Shown here: one piece after another, positions 43,908-52,868 of the stretch
Position numbering within the stretch: the first letter of the stretch is position 1
Layout: every line of letters starts with the position of its first letter
Assembly (NCBI GenBank): GCA_031316255.1
Contig: JALDQW010000001.1
Location: 2,513,485-2,577,484, forward strand
Length of the DNA: 64,000 bases
Direction: 5' to 3'
DNA from: Nitrosomonas sp.
Lineage (GTDB): Bacteria; Pseudomonadota; Gammaproteobacteria; Burkholderiales; Nitrosomonadaceae
Notes under the pieces: model-generated
The model's database searches: none
The model's input: only the letters and a program-made list of their open reading frames with translations
What the model was told of the DNA's origin: nothing
Program-made: the position numbers and the translations under genes

Positions 43908-45587
43908 TTATGAATGGATCAATTGTGTAACTTCAGCATCTACAACAATCTGATTTTTGCCATTTCTTTTTGCCTGATATAAAGCTTTGTCAGCGCGTTG
44001 ATACAGATTTTGTTGTGAATCTCCTGGTTGGTATTGCGTCACACCTGCGCTAAACGTCACTAATATTCGTTTGTTTTCGTGCAGAAAAAACTCTTTAACT
44101 ATGTGGCGACGAACTCTCTCTAAAATCTCAACAGCACTTTCAATCATCGTGTTGGGTAATAAAATCGCGAACTCTTCACCTCCATATCGAGACACGATAT
44201 CCTCCAGCCTGACAACCTTCTTTACGGCCTCGACTAAATAAACCAACACTTTGTCACCCACATCGTGGCCATATGTATCATTTAACTGCTTAAAATTATC
44301 GATATCGAGCAAGGCAAAGCACAGTTGTTTTTCGTTACGTGCTGCAATCGAAATCTCGCGTTGGTAGGCATTATCAAATCCGCGTCTATTGAGTGCTCCG
44401 GTAAGGTGGTCTTCAGATGCTTTCTCACTCATTTCTTGCAGCTTGGTTTCCAGTTGGTTGATTTGAAGTAGTGCACCTCTCGCTTCGGCACGAGAAGTCA
44501 GTATTACTTCGCTATACGTCGATAAATTTTCCTGTACCTGCTTTGTTTCCTGTATCACATCATCAATCAACAAACTTATATCTGCAACGTCATCACTCCG
44601 ACCTATTCTCTCGGAAAAATTCTCAAGCTTGGCACTATAATCACCTGTCTCGGTAGATAACTCCTCTAGATTTGAGATGAGAGAAGTGACCATTTGCTTC
44701 ATAACTGTCTTGGCCTCAACTAACCTGTCTTTGATGGCCTGCTTTCTTTGTGCAATCTTCTTAAGTATCTGCTCTACTTGATTAATATCCTCAAGGCTTA
44801 ATGAGTCAGATATAGTCTCTTTTGCACTTGAAATCTGCTCTTTAATCCATTGATCCTCAGATAACAGTTGTCCGGCACTATCCATTATTAAATTGAGTAT
44901 CCGGCGGATACCCTGTTGCAACAGCATGCCATTCTCGCCATCTGGTTCTAATGTAGCGCTAAGTTGCTCAAGAGAATTTATGAATTGTTTCAATTCTTGC
45001 TTGTTCTTTATTTTGCAAGCTTTTAAAGCTAGTTTTTTAATATCTTCGGCTACTGCTTCTTTTTCAATCGAATTAAAAGATACATGTTCTAAAAGTTGCA
45101 CTACCACCTTCAGGAATTGCATGGAATAACTATCCACTTCAAAGTCTTCGTTAATTAATGAAGTATTGGAATCCTGATGTAAATTTTGTTTTGCTGCAGA
45201 ATTATCACTTCCCTCCTGCATGGAAACGTTCCGAGAATAATCAGAACTCGATCCTGGTTTGAGTGGTGTTGATGAATTGTCGAGATGTGAGGTATTGTTA
45301 GCGAAAAATCTGATTAATATCGTTTTATACTTTGCCCACTTCTTCTCATTTGCAGCCTGTTCCAGACCGTTTGCAACGTCAAGCAAATTCTGTGAGTGAC
45401 GTGGAATCCCTCTGGCTAATTCCAATAACATTTTTACCTGAACATCGGTTACATGGTCATCTGACAACCCCGCAATTTGATGATAAATTTTTTGATAGTT
45501 GTCCGGCGTGGGTGGAATTTTTTTCGACGCCAAGTTGATCAAAGTTTCACGCGCAATAATAGAAGGTGAAAGTTTTTTATTATTCAT
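43908..45587 (-). CDS. diguanylate cyclase with coiled-coil N-terminus
   Basis: A 559-aa soluble protein. A long helical, coiled-coil N-terminal part (to about residue 390, for example AEARGALLQINQLETKLQEM) precedes a GGDEF domain (DHLTGALNRRGFDNAYQREI) with the intact active site SRYGGEEFAILLPN. Makes c-di-GMP. Start ATG 45587. Oriented with the PilZ and MASE1 genes. Confidence 0.92.
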   Translation of the reverse strand: MNNKKLSPSIIARETLINLASKKIPPTPDNYQKIYHQIAGLSDDHVTDVQVKMLLELARGIPRHSQNLLDVANGLEQAANEKKWAKYKTILIRFFANNTSHLDNSSTPLKPGSSSDYSRNVSMQEGSDNSAAKQNLHQDSNTSLINEDFEVDSYSMQFLKVVVQLLEHVSFNSIEKEAVAEDIKKLALKACKIKNKQELKQFINSLEQLSATLEPDGENGMLLQQGIRRILNLIMDSAGQLLSEDQWIKEQISSAKETISDSLSLEDINQVEQILKKIAQRKQAIKDRLVEAKTVMKQMVTSLISNLEELSTETGDYSAKLENFSERIGRSDDVADISLLIDDVIQETKQVQENLSTYSEVILTSRAEARGALLQINQLETKLQEMSEKASEDHLTGALNRRGFDNAYQREISIAARNEKQLCFALLDIDNFKQLNDTYGHDVGDKVLVYLVEAVKKVVRLEDIVSRYGGEEFAILLPNTMIESAVEILERVRRHIVKEFFLHENKRILVTFSAGVTQYQPGDSQQNLYQRADKALYQAKRNGKNQIVVDAEVTQLIHS

Positions 45588-45715
45588 AATCAGCTACCAT
45601 GTAGTGAAAAATCAAACGGTACAAATATTATTATATTACAGGGCGATATTTCTTAATTAAAATCAAAGGAATGAATTTAATTCCATTTAACAATGGAGGC
45701 TTATTTAAAATAATG

Positions 45716-47434
45716 TCAATATTTTCTGCTATTGACAACTTTCATATACGCACTTCTGTTTTGATCTTGCCTATGAGGCATTAGGGTTATCTGCTTCACA
45801 CCTTGTTTTATCTCAGGTATTTGCTGTATTCCGGTTTCATTAACCATTCTTGAATGATCAACCTTAAAGATAGAAATTGCACCACTGAGTTCTTTAGCCT
45901 GGTTCTCGAGAGATTCTGCTGAAGCAGCAGCTTCTTCTACCAGAGCAGCATTCTGTTGAGTGACTTCATCCATTTGCATAACCGCCTGATTCACCTGATC
46001 AATACCTGAGCTTTGTTCCTGAGATGCGGCGGTTATTTCGGTCATGATATCGGCAACGTGTTTAATTGAATTAACAATTTCTTCCATTGTTTTACCTGCC
46101 TCATCAACTTGCAGCGTTCCATTTCGTACTTTACTTGCCGAATCATCTATCAGTAATTTGATTTCTTTTGCAGCCGTTGCACTTCTTTGCGCAAGATTGC
46201 GAACCTCAGTTGCCACAACAGCAAATCCTCTTCCCTGCTCACCGGCGCGTGCTGCTTCTACAGCCGCATTCAAAGCCAGAATATTGGTTTGAAATGCAAT
46301 GCCATCGATTACATTAATAATGTTCGCTATTTTTTTGGAACTGTCACTGATTGATGTCATGGTATTGACTACCTCGGACATCATCTGACCGCCTTTAATT
46401 GCGACATGGCTTGCACTTGTTGCAAGATGATCTGCCTGTTTGGAATTCTCTGAATTTTGTTTTACAGTTGAAGCCAACTCTTCCATGCTTGCAGCCGTTT
46501 CTTCGAGCGAAGATGCCTGTTCTTCAGTGCGTTGTGACAAGTCCATATTGCCACATGCTATTTCAGTAGCAGCCTGACGAACTATCTCAGCATTATTGCG
46601 GACATCCAGAACAGTGGCTTTTAAATTAATATTCATCTGAGCCAGTGATTTAAACAATAAACCAAATTCGTCGGTATAAGTTGAAGAAATTTTTGTCCGT
46701 AAATCACCCGCAGCAAGCGTATTGGCCACATCAATTGCTTCATTCAAAGGTTTAAGCGTACTGCGGATTAAATAAAGACTTATGGCACCTATTAATAAAG
46801 CGCCACCGATGCCTGCAGCCATTACAAAAGTATTCAGCCAAGACGGCGCTGTGGCATCACTTATATTCCACCACCCGGCGCCTGCGGTACTTAGTAATAA
46901 TAATGCCGGTAACGATAAAAGCATTGCCACTTTTTTACCAAAGGTCATTTTGAATAGTGAAGCCATCTTGCCTACAAAATCAGTACGAACAACACCTCCA
47001 TTTTCTATCTTGAGGTTTTTAGCCTTTCCCTCGATAAATTGCTGATAAATCGGTGCGACCTTTTCTATAAGCTGACGTGACGGTTTTGTCCTGACCGACA
47101 GGTACCCGACGACGGTTCCGTTTTCAATCAGTGGGGTTGCGTTACCCAATACCCAGTAATAGTCACCATTTTTGCGTCTGTTTTTGACCAGCCCTGTCCA
47201 GGGTTTTCCATTTTGCAGGGTATTCCATAAATCGGCAAAAGCTTCTGGCGGCATATCCGGATGGCGTACAATATTATGCGCCTTTCCAATCAATTCATCC
47301 TCTGCAAATCCACTTACCTCTATAAATGCCTGATTAACGTATGTTATCCGCCCTTTTGTATCTGTAGTAGAAACAATGAGAGTATCATCGTTAATTGGAT
47401 ATTCATTATTGGAGACTGGTAAATTTACTCTCAT
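45716..47434 (-). CDS. PAS-containing methyl-accepting chemotaxis protein (Aer-like)
   Basis: A 572-aa chemoreceptor. An N-terminal PAS domain (about 15-115: [40 protein letters not shown]) is followed by two adjacent membrane helices without a periplasmic domain, a HAMP domain and a signalling domain with the conserved hairpin tip [20 protein letters not shown]. This is the Aer redox/oxygen-taxis architecture. Start ATG 47434 with AAGGAG upstream. No che genes nearby. Confidence 0.93.
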   Translation of the reverse strand: MRVNLPVSNNEYPINDDTLIVSTTDTKGRITYVNQAFIEVSGFAEDELIGKAHNIVRHPDMPPEAFADLWNTLQNGKPWTGLVKNRRKNGDYYWVLGNATPLIENGTVVGYLSVRTKPSRQLIEKVAPIYQQFIEGKAKNLKIENGGVVRTDFVGKMASLFKMTFGKKVAMLLSLPALLLLSTAGAGWWNISDATAPSWLNTFVMAAGIGGALLIGAISLYLIRSTLKPLNEAIDVANTLAAGDLRTKISSTYTDEFGLLFKSLAQMNINLKATVLDVRNNAEIVRQAATEIACGNMDLSQRTEEQASSLEETAASMEELASTVKQNSENSKQADHLATSASHVAIKGGQMMSEVVNTMTSISDSSKKIANIINVIDGIAFQTNILALNAAVEAARAGEQGRGFAVVATEVRNLAQRSATAAKEIKLLIDDSASKVRNGTLQVDEAGKTMEEIVNSIKHVADIMTEITAASQEQSSGIDQVNQAVMQMDEVTQQNAALVEEAAASAESLENQAKELSGAISIFKVDHSRMVNETGIQQIPEIKQGVKQITLMPHRQDQNRSAYMKVVNSRKY

Positions 47435-48026
47435 GAACTATTTCTCCTTTATATTGGCAATATTTCGGCAGAACAAGCTACTTGGTGCGGCAAAGCAAGC
47501 AAAGAAATGCTCTTTGCAAGAATGATACCTTGATGTTGCATAATTTTTCCTCAATTATTGATATAGCATCGATAAACCAAAGAGATAACATAAATCGGCG
47601 TACTAACACCCGAACAATTAGCCAAGGTAATTTGGGCCAAAGTCACTACGATTCATATAGAACCAAAAATTGTTTTCCATCAATTCATAAATCAGAGAAA
47701 CTGTTAATCAAAAAACAGCAGCACTTTGGAAAAACAAAAAATCTCAAAATGTCTATTACACACAATCACTTTGCATCCCCATCGTCCTATATGGTTTGTC
47801 CTTATCAAAGACCTCTAAAATAGAGTTTCCAGATACAAAACGAGTATAGAATATTTTAATTTACTCATTTTAATGAATAGAATTATAAACATGATTCATT
47901 TAAACAGAATGAACACATGCCCCTATACCAATCTTGAGTAGCCAATATGATCGACTTTGCATTCTGTCTTCAATTGATTTAGGACAAAAGAGAGAAGCGC
48001 ACCACCGAACACTCCCCCCAACTCTC
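47435..48026. other. gene-free stretch
   Basis: An AT-rich gap after the chemoreceptor promoter region. The plus-strand frames at 47482 and 47934 lack ribosome sites and family motifs. No RNA gene or IS end is recognised. Confidence 0.4.
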
Positions 48027-48202
48027 CTACCCCCGAATCTTCACCGCAGCACTATTAGCCGCTTCCCGCAATGCCTTGGTGGACGAATGCGCATACCGCA
48101 TAGTCACCATTCGTAATAGCCGAGTATCCGCTGCCACATACAGCGTTCTGTCATCGTTTTCCAGGAAACTGCAAATTCATGCCGTAGATTATGCGGGCGT
48201 AG
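48027..48202 (-). pseudogene. tyrosine recombinase C-terminal relic, inverted copy
   Basis: The minus strand matches 16955-17132 over nearly its whole length, including CTGTATGTGGCAGC at the same frameshift point and TCCACCAAGGCATTGCGGGA, ending with the same TAG. Only the C-terminal third of a recombinase is left. It lies directly against the stop of the GIY-YIG gene. Confidence 0.8.
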
Positions 48203-48475
48203 TTACACTGAGGGAATATTTGTTGTAAACATAACCTTTGTAATCAATGCCAATTTATCTGCTCGAGTCATCGCTTTGATTGCTGCTTCCCTTTTTGTCG
48301 CTTCCAATCTGGTTGGTTGGAATTCTTGACACACAAGCCGGAATGGGCCACGACCATCGGTATAGCGTGCACCTTTCCCGGTTTCGTGTTTGGTGATCCG
48401 GCGTGTCAAATCTTTGGTTATGCCAGTGTAAAGACTACCATCAGCACATTCCAGAATATAAACCGTCCAGTTCAT
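48203..48475 (-). CDS. GIY-YIG domain protein (YhbQ-like)
   Basis: A 90-aa single-domain GIY-YIG nuclease-fold protein: WTVYILECADGSLYTGITKD (here V-Y-I and Y-T-G), LTRRITKHETGKGARYTDGR, then EATKREAAIKAMTRADKLAL. Length fits the YhbQ/UPF0213 group. The biological role of this group is uncertain (possible DNA repair). Start ATG 48475. Confidence 0.92.
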   Translation of the reverse strand: MNWTVYILECADGSLYTGITKDLTRRITKHETGKGARYTDGRGPFRLVCQEFQPTRLEATKREAAIKAMTRADKLALITKVMFTTNIPSV

Positions 48476-48566
48476 TGAATCGCTAAAGCCGTATGCTTAT
48501 ATGGTCGATACATAAATTGTAGGGTGTTCATACCTACGAATCATGAGTAAATTTGAAACTAACCTG

Positions 48567-48601
48567 CCCAGGGAATTTTGGCCCCTTCTTGATTCCCTGG
48601 G
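48567..48601 (-). terminator. hairpin downstream of HU gene
   Basis: CCCAGGGAAT pairs with ATTCCCTGGG around a 15-nt loop, 11 bp after the stop of the HU gene. There is TTTCTC on the plus side and no good T-run on the minus side, so termination strength is uncertain. Confidence 0.55.
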
Positions 48602-48611
48602 TTTCTCAAAT

Positions 48612-48941
48612 TTATTTCTTCTTCGCTTTCACACTTGATTTAACCGGCTTTCCGGTTTTGGCTGCACGTGTTGCAGCGGCTTCTGACAGGGCTTTGCCTG
48701 GCTTGAATTTGACTACCTTCTTTGCAGGAATGGTCATGGTTTTTCCGGCTGCCGGATTACGGCCTTCGCGACTTGCACGTTCCGTCACTGAAAAAGTACC
48801 AAATCCCACTAACTGAATGTTATTTCCAGTGGCTAGTGTTTGTTGAAGAACGTCAAGCATTCCATTGAGCATGGTACCGACTTGTGCTTTCGTGGTGTTG
48901 GAACGTGTTGCTATAGCTTCAATCAATTCAGTCTTGTTCAT
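48612..48941 (-). CDS. HU-family DNA-binding protein
   Basis: A 109-aa protein: MNKTELIEAIATRSNTTKAQ, then QLVGFGTFSVTERASREGRN and PAAGKTMTIPAKKVVKFKPG, the classic HU fold and DNA-binding arm, plus an extra Lys/Ala-rich tail (AKTGKPVKSSVKAKKK) longer than standard HU (90 aa). ATG 48941 has AGGAG upstream; the open frame to 49124 is not used. Nucleoid-associated; it may be an island-borne HU. Confidence 0.94.
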   Translation of the reverse strand: MNKTELIEAIATRSNTTKAQVGTMLNGMLDVLQQTLATGNNIQLVGFGTFSVTERASREGRNPAAGKTMTIPAKKVVKFKPGKALSEAAATRAAKTGKPVKSSVKAKKK

Positions 48942-49243
48942 GAGACGCTCCTGATAGTGGGTTAAGAAGTGGTCGTAATTTAACAATACATAACACCACA
49001 AATCAATAGTTTTTTTATTCCAAACACTTATCGTGCTGACAGGAAGCTTATATATCAACAGAAAACACATAACCGCCAGACGTTCCTGAATGGCTTTCAG
49101 GTTGTCATTATTAATCAATAGCACGTTAGATCAAAAGTACTTGGCATATTAACCCTACATACTATTAATATACTTTTTATATACTATTTACTTTCTTTAT
49201 GTTTCGGTTTAGTATTCTTGTTATCTTTTTACGCGGTGTCAAT

Positions 49244-49732
49244 ATGAATACGATGATTGTGCTAACCAGCAAGAACCTTGAGCACATGTTTAAACAAGGC
49301 GGGTGTGGCGATTGGGTTGCCAGAGAAGATCGTGTTGCCAAATGTACTTATCTAATTGCCGTGGCAAATGCGCATTCAAACTGGAGTATGCATAAACCCG
49401 AGAATCACGGAGAAGCTTTTTTCATTGGAAAAATATCCGGTATAAAACCTTCCATTGAAAATCCAGGAAGAGTCATTATTCAATTTAGCGACTATGCTGA
49501 AATCAGCCTGCCTAACGCCTGGAGTGGACAGCAAAATCCGGTTAGATATACAACTCTAAATGAGCTGGGCTTTGATCTCGATCCAGATAAGCTTGATTGG
49601 AAGAAATTTCCTGCGAGTTACGGAAATCTTACCGGCGCAAATCTCCAAGCAACCATAGCAGAAGCCAAGGAGGATTTGGCAAAAAAGCTAGGGGTCGCAC
49701 CCGAATGCATCGAGATTATTGTGCGGGTGTGA
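49244..49732 (+). CDS. hypothetical protein
   Basis: About 162 aa, soluble: MNTMIVLTSKNLEHMFKQGG, then CTYLIAVANAHS, HGEAFFIGKISGI and NELGFDLDPDKLDWKKFP. The HGEAFFIGKI...RVIIQFSDYAEI part looks like a small beta domain of PUA/EVE kind, but this is a guess. ATG 49244 is preferred to 49199. It leads a plus-strand run ending in the SRAP-like gene at 50649. Confidence 0.65.
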   Translation: MNTMIVLTSKNLEHMFKQGGCGDWVAREDRVAKCTYLIAVANAHSNWSMHKPENHGEAFFIGKISGIKPSIENPGRVIIQFSDYAEISLPNAWSGQQNPVRYTTLNELGFDLDPDKLDWKKFPASYGNLTGANLQATIAEAKEDLAKKLGVAPECIEIIVRV

Positions 49733-49788
49733 CTGAACCAGGTACAGAAAAAGCGGATAGTCCCCATCTTTACAGGCATGCAGCTCCA

Positions 49789-49929
49789 ATGAATAAACGC
49801 CACAAGAAAAAAGACAATGGTTTGATTGTGACCGCCCTAGCATGGAGCATCAATACTGTTTTCTTCTGTATTGGTTTTATTGCTGCCTTTTCATGGGGAT
49901 TATTAAGAATCCTGCTCAAAGATAGATAA
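49789..49929 (+). CDS. small membrane protein, uncertain
   Basis: A 46-codon frame, basic start (MNKRHKKKD) and one hydrophobic helix (IVTALAWSINTVFFCIGFIA). No clear ribosome site. It sits between the 49244 and 49977 genes on the same strand. Could be chance. Confidence 0.35.
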   Translation: MNKRHKKKDNGLIVTALAWSINTVFFCIGFIAAFSWGLLRILLKDR

Positions 49930-49976
49930 CCGACCCAGCTATATAGCTTTCAACTTTTTTAGGATTTAAATCATTT

Positions 49977-50615
49977 ATGTACTATAAACATCCCAGTACG
50001 ACATTAAACAGGTTGTTTTCCAATCGACCCTATCAAGGTACTGATCCCATGAAAGCCAAGTATTTATTTATTGGCCTTGATGCAAACTATGCTGAAGATA
50101 TCGATCAATCTGAAATATCGCAAGAAATGTATGAATATCTTGATGACGGTGTATTGTTTTGGGAAAAATACGGTGTGCACCATCCTTTTTTGCTGGACAA
50201 TTACCAAGGTGATGGCAAGTTCTATCACCGCAGTTTCGCAAAAATCGGCTTTACCCAATCGCATGCGCCTGAAATTGCTTTTATAGAATTATTGCATCTA
50301 CCAACATATGGCCGGAGTAAACTCGTACCGTCCGATCTTGACGATCAACATCTGGTGTGGCTGAATCGGGTGATCTTGGAAGGCGATTCAAAATATATCT
50401 TCATGCCTACCAGTGTTGGCAATCTGATGCGCCAAACCGGACATTTCCCGTGGATAACAACCAAACCTGATGTTACCGATAGCGAACTGAAGGTTTGGTT
50501 CAGCGATGAAAACAAAACTGTCTTTTGGCATTATCACTTTTCAACATACGGAAAATTTACCGCTACCAAGGAAAAGCAGGCTGTCGCGATTCGTGCTTTG
50601 ATTCATGATAGCTGA
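49977..50615 (+). CDS. possible UDG-fold protein
   Basis: A 212-aa soluble protein. DPMKAKYLFIGLDANYAEDI resembles the first active-site loop of the uracil-DNA glycosylase superfamily, and WHYHFSTYGKFTATK resembles the later His loop; between them are VHHPFLLDNYQGDGKFYHRS and AFIELLHLPTYGRS. Glycosylase activity is not shown, since the usual Asp and His positions are only guessed. ATG 49977 is used. Near an SRAP-like gene, it may belong to a DNA-repair group. Confidence 0.55.
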   Translation: MYYKHPSTTLNRLFSNRPYQGTDPMKAKYLFIGLDANYAEDIDQSEISQEMYEYLDDGVLFWEKYGVHHPFLLDNYQGDGKFYHRSFAKIGFTQSHAPEIAFIELLHLPTYGRSKLVPSDLDDQHLVWLNRVILEGDSKYIFMPTSVGNLMRQTGHFPWITTKPDVTDSELKVWFSDENKTVFWHYHFSTYGKFTATKEKQAVAIRALIHDS

Positions 50616-50648
50616 CCATTGTATGGCAATTGAAATAATAATTCTCAC

Positions 50649-51089
50649 ATGTGCGGCGGTATCCAATATCAGGATCACAAAATCTACTTTCCCCAACCCG
50701 ATGCTAGACTACCCGTGCGGTTGCGTAGTGGCGACGTTACCTGGGTAACATGGGGTAGGCGTCAAAAAGAAGCCATTGGTCAATTTCCGAATGGCGGCTG
50801 GGCACGATTGGATTCCATCAAAGCAGGTAAATGGAAACCTTGGCGCCCAAGACCAGTTTTAATTGCCGCCGATCAATTCATGGAAAAGGATCACGATGGT
50901 CAATCTCACTGGATACCGATCGATAACAGAATGGTCATACAAGGGCTGCTGGCCGAACGTAAAGAAAAGATGCGGGTTTATGTGGTAACGATCGATACGC
51001 CTCCGGAATATGCGTGGATACATGATCGTTGGCCAAGATTAATAAAGCTGGGTCAGCTTATGTATGGAATTAGTAATTTGAAAAAATGA
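50649..51089 (+). CDS. SRAP/YedK-HMCES-like protein, short form
   Basis: A 146-aa protein that begins MCGG, placing Cys 2 as the new N-terminus after Met removal, as in SRAP proteins that cross-link to abasic sites in single-stranded DNA. PVLIAADQFMEKD parallels the family's ADGFYEW (catalytic Glu), and AWIHDRWPRLI parallels the IHxRMP box (catalytic His). It is much shorter than YedK (about 220 aa) and lacks some segments, so it is divergent. The start is fixed by the Cys 2 rule. Confidence 0.65.
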   Translation: MCGGIQYQDHKIYFPQPDARLPVRLRSGDVTWVTWGRRQKEAIGQFPNGGWARLDSIKAGKWKPWRPRPVLIAADQFMEKDHDGQSHWIPIDNRMVIQGLLAERKEKMRVYVVTIDTPPEYAWIHDRWPRLIKLGQLMYGISNLKK

Positions 51090-51106
51090 TAGTTTTAGAC
51101 TTTACA

Positions 51107-51532
51107 CTATTTTTTCCCTAGGCCTGGAGCTCCGCCTTGATAAGGTAATCCGTGTAAGCTGGGAGCTGCTTCAGAAAAACGTGAAGAATTACTGCTATGT
51201 TTGTTGGAACGGTTGCATTCTCTTAAAGCTTCGTTTTCAATATTTTCCATTAATTGTTTATTTATTGTGTGGAGCTTCTCATTTTCATGTTTCTGTTTCT
51301 CAATCTCTGCTTGCAATTTTTTCCATTCTTCTGAAAGCCTATTTAATTGTCCTGGCAGAAGTAGAATTCTTCGTCCGCGACGTACGCCTTTCTTGGTTTC
51401 GCAAAACACTACAGAGTGGATTCTAATATTTTCAGGAAAATTTAGTCCCCTTAAAAAAGGAGAAGACTTACATTCACTTTTAATATCAGCATAAAAAAGC
51501 TGTTCAACAATTTTCTCTTTTTTTCTTGGCAT
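51107..51532 (-). CDS. hypothetical coiled-coil protein
   Basis: A 141-aa basic protein with an N-terminal MPRKKEKIVEQLFYADIKSE, a central coiled coil (RLSEEWKKLQAEIEKQKHEN, EKLHTINKQLMENIENEALR) and a Ser/Gly-rich tail. ATG 51532 with AGAGAG upstream is preferred to 51556. Convergent with the SRAP-like gene. Family not recognised. Confidence 0.6.
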   Translation of the reverse strand: MPRKKEKIVEQLFYADIKSECKSSPFLRGLNFPENIRIHSVVFCETKKGVRRGRRILLLPGQLNRLSEEWKKLQAEIEKQKHENEKLHTINKQLMENIENEALRECNRSNKHSSNSSRFSEAAPSLHGLPYQGGAPGLGKK

Positions 51533-51697
51533 GTTAATTCTCTCTTGTGAAATCATGGCCTAGAGATATTTACGACATTTTGGAGGAATTATATAGTGTC
51601 TTAAATAAACATTTTTGTATACGATTTGACTTAAACAGTAGCAATATACTGATGTGTCATTCAGTTTCTGCAGCCTCAATCAGATCAGGCACGGGAG

Positions 51698-52099
51698 TAA
51701 TGGATTCAATATCCTGAGCTGAGCATATGGTTTCTAAAGTCTCAGACCAAAGATGTAGTGGCTCCAATGATTGACCGCCAGGATTTTAGATCAATGATTA
51801 CCGACTTGATTGAGCTGCAGAAACACAATGAGTGCCTGAAGGTGATGGCTGTCGATGCGAGTCTTATACTGAAAACCAATCGGGATGTGTGGATGGCAGA
51901 AAAGTTGGGTGAACTGAAAGGGCGAGTTCCTGTGATTGCTTTGTTAGGAAGTCTGAATACACTGAAGAAGGTCGATTGGAATTTTGAATACTCCAAGGCT
52001 TATGTTGCTGAAATACTGGCATCAAAAGGCCATAAGGTAAATTCTTATCCGCAAATCTGGACAGACCGTGAATGTAAGAACGCGATTCATAGATGCTGA
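51698..52099 (+). pseudogene. fragment resembling ChaN/TraB-like protein
   Basis: An open stretch reading FLKSQTKDVVAPMIDRQDFR, then DASLILKTNRDVWMAEKLGE and VPVIALLGSLNTLKKVDWNF. The NRDxxMA...VLLG-x-L/H spacing recalls ChaN or erythromycin-esterase-like folds. There is no ribosome site and no complete domain, so it is taken as a decayed gene near the island end. Confidence 0.45.
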
Positions 52100-52361
52100 T
52101 CAACAGGAAGCCACGGAACTGCTTAATGGGAAATTGATCTCGCTACTAAACGCCCATAAGACTCAGGCCGCGTCAAATGTTGTGGATGGGATTGTTCTCT
52201 GGGTATGTGATTGAAGTTATCCCCAATTACTGTGTATGAGGTTGTGAAAAAATGGCAAAAGGTAATAATAATCCGGTTGTTAGCTGATTGACTGATAATT
52301 GATCAGCAGATACGGGTAACAATCAAATTATCACATTGTCATTTTGTTTTTTAAGGTATCA

Positions 52362-52391
52362 AATAATCCCATCACTTTTGATGGGATTATT
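52362..52391 (-). terminator. hairpin downstream of ssrA
   Basis: AATAATCCCATC pairs perfectly with GATGGGATTATT around a 6-nt loop, 51 bp beyond the tmRNA 3' end. Because the att repeat lies between them, this hairpin belongs to the island, not to the ancestral ssrA locus. It could stop readthrough from ssrA. Confidence 0.6.
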
Positions 52392-52441
52392 GATGGTAAA
52401 TGTATCCAAACAGCTTGAAAAGCGCATGAATACTTGATCCG

Positions 52442-52455
52442 TGGTGGAGACGGCG
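52442..52455. other. attachment site at ssrA 3' end
   Basis: TGGTGGAGACGGCG, the last 14 bases of tmRNA read in reverse, repeated at 37-50. The island copy rebuilds an intact tmRNA end, as is usual for tmRNA- and tRNA-targeted islands. Confidence 0.8.
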
Positions 52456-52800
52456 GGAATCGAACCCGCGTCCGCAAGCCCTCTACAGGCAGTTCTACAT
52501 ACTTAGCCATGTTCTTTGATTTAACCCGGCAACCGCCAACTGGCAGGCTGATGACAGGCGAGTTACCTTATATTTAACGCGCTACAAAGTAACCCTGCAG
52601 TACGCGATCCTCGTTAGTGACTCTGCTGTCTGTTGCCAGACCCGGCGTTGAGGCCCACCGGCGCAGAGGCTAGCCATTAAGCGGCTAAAGCGTAATTTTC
52701 GTCGTTTGCGACTATTGTTTTCAGATGGATTTACGAGGTAATCTGATCCTCGGTATGCCCTACGCTGCTTTGCAACCCACGTCGAAGCCAGATCGTCCCC
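52442..52800 (-). ncRNA. ssrA: transfer-messenger RNA (tmRNA)
   Basis: A one-piece tmRNA of about 359 nt. The 5' end is GGGGACGATCTGGCTTCGAC and the 3' end has GGTTCGATTCCCGCCGTCTC then CACCA, forming the alanyl tRNA-like domain. The tag frame (52677-52709) starts at GCA and encodes ANDENYALAA, a standard betaproteobacterial tag. tmRNA rescues stalled ribosomes with SmpB. Its 3' end is the island target. Confidence 0.97.
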
Positions 52801-52868
52801 GCATTCTTTGTGGTACTGATAAGATAGAGTTGGTTGTTAAAAGTTCAACCCCGTTTAGAAACAATATT

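Noticed and set aside
47482..47823. 113-codon plus-strand ORF in the gap before the integrase relic
   Set aside because: It is rich in Asn, Ser and Thr with AT-rich codons, has no ribosome site and lies opposite the chemoreceptor promoter.
51758..52099. Possible complete gene for the ChaN/TraB-like fragment
   Set aside because: There is no ribosome site, the open stretch lacks the N-terminal half of any known fold, and it stops near the island end; listed as a relic instead.
52362..52391. Hairpin considered as a riboswitch or attenuator
   Set aside because: It is a simple stem downstream of ssrA with no start codon following; terminator or island-end structure is the plainer reading.
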